The notes under the pieces: generated by a model
Databases searched by the model: none
Told to the model about the DNA's origin: nothing
What the model saw: the letters and a program-made list of their open reading frames with translations, nothing else
From: Steroidobacteraceae bacterium
Lineage (GTDB): Bacteria; Pseudomonadota; Gammaproteobacteria; Steroidobacterales; Steroidobacteraceae
DNA length: 9,270 nucleotides
Direction of reading: 5' to 3'
NCBI GenBank assembly: GCA_023253235.1
Contig: JALRHE010000314.1
Location: 1-9,270 of the forward strand
Position numbers and translations under genes: made by a program
Part shown: positions 6,463-9,270 of the stretch, in pieces
Layout: the number at the start of each line of letters is the position of its first letter
How positions within the stretch are numbered: position 1 is the first letter of the stretch

Positions 6463-7718
6463 GTGAGTCGACATTCCGGCTTGGTGAGCAGGAACTGCAC
6501 GTCGCCTAATTGCCGCTCCGCAAATCCACCTTCGCAGTAGCAAAGGTAGTACTCCCAAAGTCGCACGAAGCTTTCGGGATAACCCAAGGCGCGTACCTGA
6601 TCGATATGCGAGAAGAAGTTTTTACGCCATTCGCTGAGCGTACGAGCGTAGTGGGGGCCGATATCCTCGAGATGGAAGATTTTGAGGTCAGTGGCCTTGG
6701 TGAGTGTTCGGGTGATCAACTCGATACTCGGAATGAAGCTGCCCGGGAACACATAGCGCTGAATGTAATCGACGGATCGGCGCGCTCGTTCGTAATACTG
6801 GTCTTGCAGCGTGATCGCTTGCAGCAGCATGGCGCCGTGCGGTCGAAGTAGATCCGAGCACTTTCGCAGATAGGTCTCGAGATAGTTCTCCCCGACGGCT
6901 TCGATCATCTCGATCGAGAAGGCCTTGTCGAACGTGCCCTTGAGATCGCGATAGTCCTCGAGCAACAAGGTGATGCGATCTTGCAGGCCGCGCTCGGCGA
7001 TCCGGTCGCGGGTGTAGTCGTGCTGTTCACGAGAGATGGTCGTAGTCGTGACATGGCAGCCGTAACGCTCGGCCGCATGCATGGCGAGGCCACCCCAACC
7101 GGTGCCGATTTCGATCACCGAGTCACCGGGCTTCAGTTGCAGCTTTCGGCAGACGGCATCGAATTTGGCGATCGAGGCATCCTCTAGCGTGCTGTTCGCA
7201 TCGCGAAAGATGCCACACGAGTATGCCATGGTCGGATCGAGCATCAGCTTGTAGAGCTCGTTCCCAAGATCGTAGTGCGCAGCGATGTTGCGCGCACTGC
7301 CTTGCTTGCTGTTGCGATTGAGGAAGTGCAGCACGCGCATGGCAGGCTGCGTGAGGAACGACCAGCGGCCATCGAGCGAGTTCATCATCTGACGATTCGC
7401 CACGAAGAGACGTACCAGTGCGGTCAGATCGTCGCAACGCCACAGCCCGTGGATATAGGCCTCGCCCGCGCCGAGAGTGCCGCCAAACGCAGCGTCTGCG
7501 TAAAGTTGTTCGTCGAGCACCTGCAAGGTGACGCTGACGTCGAGTCGCGATGTTCGTGTTCCGAAGCGCGATCGTGTGCCGTCCGGGTCGATCAAGATCA
7601 ACTCGCCATCGCGCAACAAGCGAAGCTGCGAACGCAACAGCTTGCGCCCGAGGCGAGCCAACAAGGGCGCAGACGCACGCTTTCGATCAGGCAGCAATTC
7701 ACTGGCGCGCGTGTTCAT
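6459..7718 (-). CDS. Cyclopropane-fatty-acyl-phospholipid synthase family SAM methyltransferase
   Basis: From 7718 the protein has 419 residues. It should add a methylene or methyl group from S-adenosylmethionine to a double bond in phospholipid acyl chains at the inner membrane. The N-terminal lipid-binding part covers about 1-140. Then come HYDLGNELYKLMLD (148-161) and AYSCGIF (165-171, Cys168 matching E. coli Cys139), the SAM-binding VIEIGTGWGG (201-210), and EMIEAVG with Glu273 matching E. coli Glu239. Gln300 in LLQAIT stands where E. coli has His266 of the bicarbonate site; Ile302 is kept and Tyr357 probably matches Tyr317. This puts it in a branch that may make methylated rather than cyclopropane products. 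The ATG at 7718 is preferred over 7784: it has a good ribosome binding site and makes an ATGA overlap with the DUF1365 gene. Confidence 0.93.
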   Translation of the reverse strand: MNTRASELLPDRKRASAPLLARLGRKLLRSQLRLLRDGELILIDPDGTRSRFGTRTSRLDVSVTLQVLDEQLYADAAFGGTLGAGEAYIHGLWRCDDLTALVRLFVANRQMMNSLDGRWSFLTQPAMRVLHFLNRNSKQGSARNIAAHYDLGNELYKLMLDPTMAYSCGIFRDANSTLEDASIAKFDAVCRKLQLKPGDSVIEIGTGWGGLAMHAAERYGCHVTTTTISREQHDYTRDRIAERGLQDRITLLLEDYRDLKGTFDKAFSIEMIEAVGENYLETYLRKCSDLLRPHGAMLLQAITLQDQYYERARRSVDYIQRYVFPGSFIPSIELITRTLTKATDLKIFHLEDIGPHYARTLSEWRKNFFSHIDQVRALGYPESFVRLWEYYLCYCEGGFAERQLGDVQFLLTKPECRLT

Positions 7719-8482
7719 GATGCGTGTTTCTCCGGGTGTACGAAGAAGGGAGTGCGTTTCCACCATAGACGCAACGCCTGCCAATAGATCAGCCAGCTGA
7801 CTTTCAGGGTCATCAGCGGGAACGACGCAAGCGCGCGAGCGAGGCTGCCACTGGTTAGCGGCAGACGGCGCAACGTGAGCGTCGAGTCGAAATCACATCG
7901 CCCCTCGCGCCAATTTTCCATGTGGACATCCAGCGACTCGGCAGGTGCGGTGAAGCGCCAGTCGTAACGCATGTCCATCGGCAGGAACGGTGAGACATGG
8001 AAGCGTTTGTCGAACTGCCAGCGCAAAACTTTTGCGCCGACTCGTTCGGCTTTCGCAACCGAGAGCACATACGAATGCCGCTCGTCCCATGGGGTGTTGG
8101 TGATCTCGGCCACAACGGTCTCCAGTTCGCGCCCTGTGGCGTCGTACACGTAGTAGAAGCTGACCGGATTGAAGTTGTACCCGAATTGACGCAGATGAGT
8201 CAGCAGGCGGATAGGCCCACTCGGGCGGCGGCCCGTTTCCTGCTCCACCCGGTCGCGAACGGCCTCGTTCAGCGGCGTGGCCGGATCGCCGAGATAATCC
8301 GCGCGGCGAAACCAAGCGAGCGCCGGCCGTCGTGCTGACCAGAACCAGCGACCGTCAAACAAGGTCGACAGCTCATCGAGATCGATCAAGGTGAAGTAAA
8401 TGCGATAGCGAAAATCGTTGCGCCGCGGTGCGAAGCGACGATGCCGCAAGTGCCCGACATAGAGGGCGCTTTGCCTGCTCAT
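7715..8482 (-). CDS. DUF1365 family protein (COG3496)
   Basis: The protein has 255 residues from the ATG at 8482. Seen directly: the N-terminal family signature ALYVGHLRHRRFAPRRNDFRYR, the LLTHLRQFGYNFNPVSFYYVYD block (93-114, NPVSFYY at 105-111), ITNTPWDERHSY (127-138) and DKRFHVSPFLPMD (158-170). A hydrophobic stretch near the end (about 219-238, SFPLMTLKVSWLIYWQAL) may touch or anchor in the membrane. The biochemical role is not known. DUF1365 genes recur between a COG2907 flavoprotein and a CFA-synthase-like methyltransferase, as here, so a role in acyl-chain modification is inferred from context. The start at 8482 makes a 4-base ATGA overlap with the upstream gene. The same frame is open to an ATG at 8566, but those extra residues (Thr-, Arg- and Ala-rich) look like shadow coding. 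Confidence 0.93.
   Translation of the reverse strand: MSRQSALYVGHLRHRRFAPRRNDFRYRIYFTLIDLDELSTLFDGRWFWSARRPALAWFRRADYLGDPATPLNEAVRDRVEQETGRRPSGPIRLLTHLRQFGYNFNPVSFYYVYDATGRELETVVAEITNTPWDERHSYVLSVAKAERVGAKVLRWQFDKRFHVSPFLPMDMRYDWRFTAPAESLDVHMENWREGRCDFDSTLTLRRLPLTSGSLARALASFPLMTLKVSWLIYWQALRLWWKRTPFFVHPEKHAS
7729..7733 (-). promoter_or_regulatory. Ribosome binding site for the CFA-synthase-like gene
   Basis: GGAGA on the minus strand, 10 bases before the ATG at 7718 and inside the end of the DUF1365 gene. It supports 7718 as the start rather than the in-frame ATG at 7784. Confidence 0.55.
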
Positions 8483-9270
8483 GCAGGCTTGCGACGTTGC
8501 GGTTCGAGGACTGGTTGCGGTGGGCGTAGGCCGCCCGTGACCGCGGCAAAGTCGTTGAGCGCCCACAGCGCGCTGACCACGCCATCCTCATGAAAGCCGT
8601 AACGCCAGTAAGCACCGCAGTAGAAGCTGCGGTGATGGCCCGACACGTCTGCGCGGCGCGCTTGGGCGCGTACGGCATCCGGTGTGTACACCGGATGATC
8701 GTAAACGTACCGACCGAGAATCTGTGCAGGGTCGATGTCATCACGATTGAGCGTCACGAGGAAACGGGTCGACGACTCGATGCTCTGCAGCACATTCATG
8801 TCGTAGGTGAGACAGACCCGCTCGGTATCGGGATCGCGCAAATGGTAGTTCCACGCCGCGCGTGCGAGAGGTTTGCGCGGCAGCACGCGCGCATCCGTAT
8901 GCAGGATCGCTTCATTGGGCTGATAAGGAAACGCGCCGAGTACCTCACGCTCGGTATCGGTCGGCGACTCGAGCATGGCCAATGCCTGATCGCTGTGGCA
9001 GGCCATGAACACGTAATCGAAGCGATCGAGTTCGCCTTCCGAATCGACGATCTCGATACGATCGGCGTGACGACGTATCTGCTTGACGGGGGTTTTAACC
9101 CGAGTGGTGACACGTCCGTCCTCTGCAAAAATCCGTGTCATCTGCCGAACGTATTCGCGCGATCCGCCGCGAACGGTGCGCCACACCGGACGATCATCGA
9201 TATTGAGAAAGCCGTGTCGATCGAAGAAATCGACGAAGAAGCGCGCGGGGAAATTCAGCATACCGCTACC
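8479..9270 (-). CDS. FAD-dependent amine oxidase-like oxidoreductase, COG2907 type (C-terminal part, 5' end outside window)
   Basis: About 263 codons are visible, and the frame stays open to the window edge, so the N-terminal Rossmann FAD domain is missing. The ATG at 9261 is internal, because the family conserves the residues around it. Features seen: FPARFFVDFFDRHGFL, then WRTVRGGSREYVRQM (the segment contacting flavin and substrate), DYVFMACHSDQAL, and PYQPNEAILHTDARVLP. The end carries YCGAYWRYGFHEDGVVSAL, the C-terminal FAD-binding motif of flavin amine oxidase and carotenoid-desaturase folds. Despite the name, relatives beside CFA-like genes are thought to act on lipid acyl chains rather than amines, for example as desaturases or oxidases. 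That role is inferred from neighbours. Its TGA overlaps the DUF1365 start by 4 bases. The operon promoter must lie upstream of this gene, outside the window. Confidence 0.9.
   Translation of the reverse strand, partial: GSGMLNFPARFFVDFFDRHGFLNIDDRPVWRTVRGGSREYVRQMTRIFAEDGRVTTRVKTPVKQIRRHADRIEIVDSEGELDRFDYVFMACHSDQALAMLESPTDTEREVLGAFPYQPNEAILHTDARVLPRKPLARAAWNYHLRDPDTERVCLTYDMNVLQSIESSTRFLVTLNRDDIDPAQILGRYVYDHPVYTPDAVRAQARRADVSGHHRSFYCGAYWRYGFHEDGVVSALWALNDFAAVTGGLRPPQPVLEPQRRKPA

Noticed and set aside
6463..6558. N-terminal extension of the FAD oxidase from an ATG at 6558
   Set aside because: The extension lies under the conserved C-terminus of the methyltransferase, is Arg-rich and does not resemble the oxidase family; 6462 gives the 4-base overlap seen at the neighbouring junctions.
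7719..7784. N-terminal extension of the CFA-like protein from an ATG at 7784
   Set aside because: The start at 7718 has a GGAGA site and an ATGA overlap; the extension lies under DUF1365 coding sequence and shows no signal peptide or domain.
1..9270. Mobile element, CRISPR array, tRNA or toxin-antitoxin system
   Set aside because: I found no direct-repeat array, transposase motif, cloverleaf or small gene pair; the window is filled by ten ordinary-sized genes of similar base composition by eye. Frequent GATC-containing words were noted but not counted, and they fit the codon use.

Overview
The window is almost fully coding, with a high G+C content by eye and no gap between genes longer than 17 bases. 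It looks like a proteobacterial chromosome. The families present (type-2 ferredoxin-NADP reductase, TesB, small c-type cytochrome, CFA synthase with DUF1365 and a flavin amine oxidase-like protein, a Spinster-like MFS) fit an aerobic alpha-, beta- or gammaproteobacterium. I cannot place it further. No rRNA, tRNA, CRISPR array, insertion sequence or regulator gene was seen.

Left part, plus strand (1-1807): the end of an operon holding the C-terminal part of a thioredoxin-reductase-like ferredoxin/flavodoxin-NADP reductase, an acyl-CoA thioesterase II (tesB) with its expected active-site positions, and a small exported cytochrome c. tesB and the cytochrome gene overlap by an ATGA.

Right part, minus strand (9270 down to 1777): seven genes running in one direction as one tight operon. 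In transcription order they are a flavin amine oxidase-like oxidoreductase (COG2907 type, 5' end outside the window), a DUF1365 protein, a CFA-synthase-family SAM methyltransferase, a D-2-hydroxyglutarate dehydrogenase-like FAD oxidase, a Spinster-like MFS transporter, a two-domain VOC protein and an exported alpha/beta hydrolase. Five of the six junctions are 4-base ATGA overlaps; the sixth is a 17-base gap.

The first three minus-strand genes form a recurrent bacterial set tied to modification of unsaturated phospholipid acyl chains (cyclopropane, methylated or furan fatty acids, often in oxidative-stress regulons). The four following genes are the unusual part: a 2-hydroxyacid-type oxidase, a transporter from a family with lipid-carrying members, a VOC protein with a degenerate metal site and a periplasmic hydrolase. 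A pathway that makes, releases, moves or degrades a modified lipid is the best hypothesis here, but it rests on gene order only.

The two operons converge with their last genes overlapping by 31 coding bases (1777-1807), so there is no room for an ordinary intergenic terminator. A perfect 16-base palindrome lies just beyond, inside the hydrolase gene.
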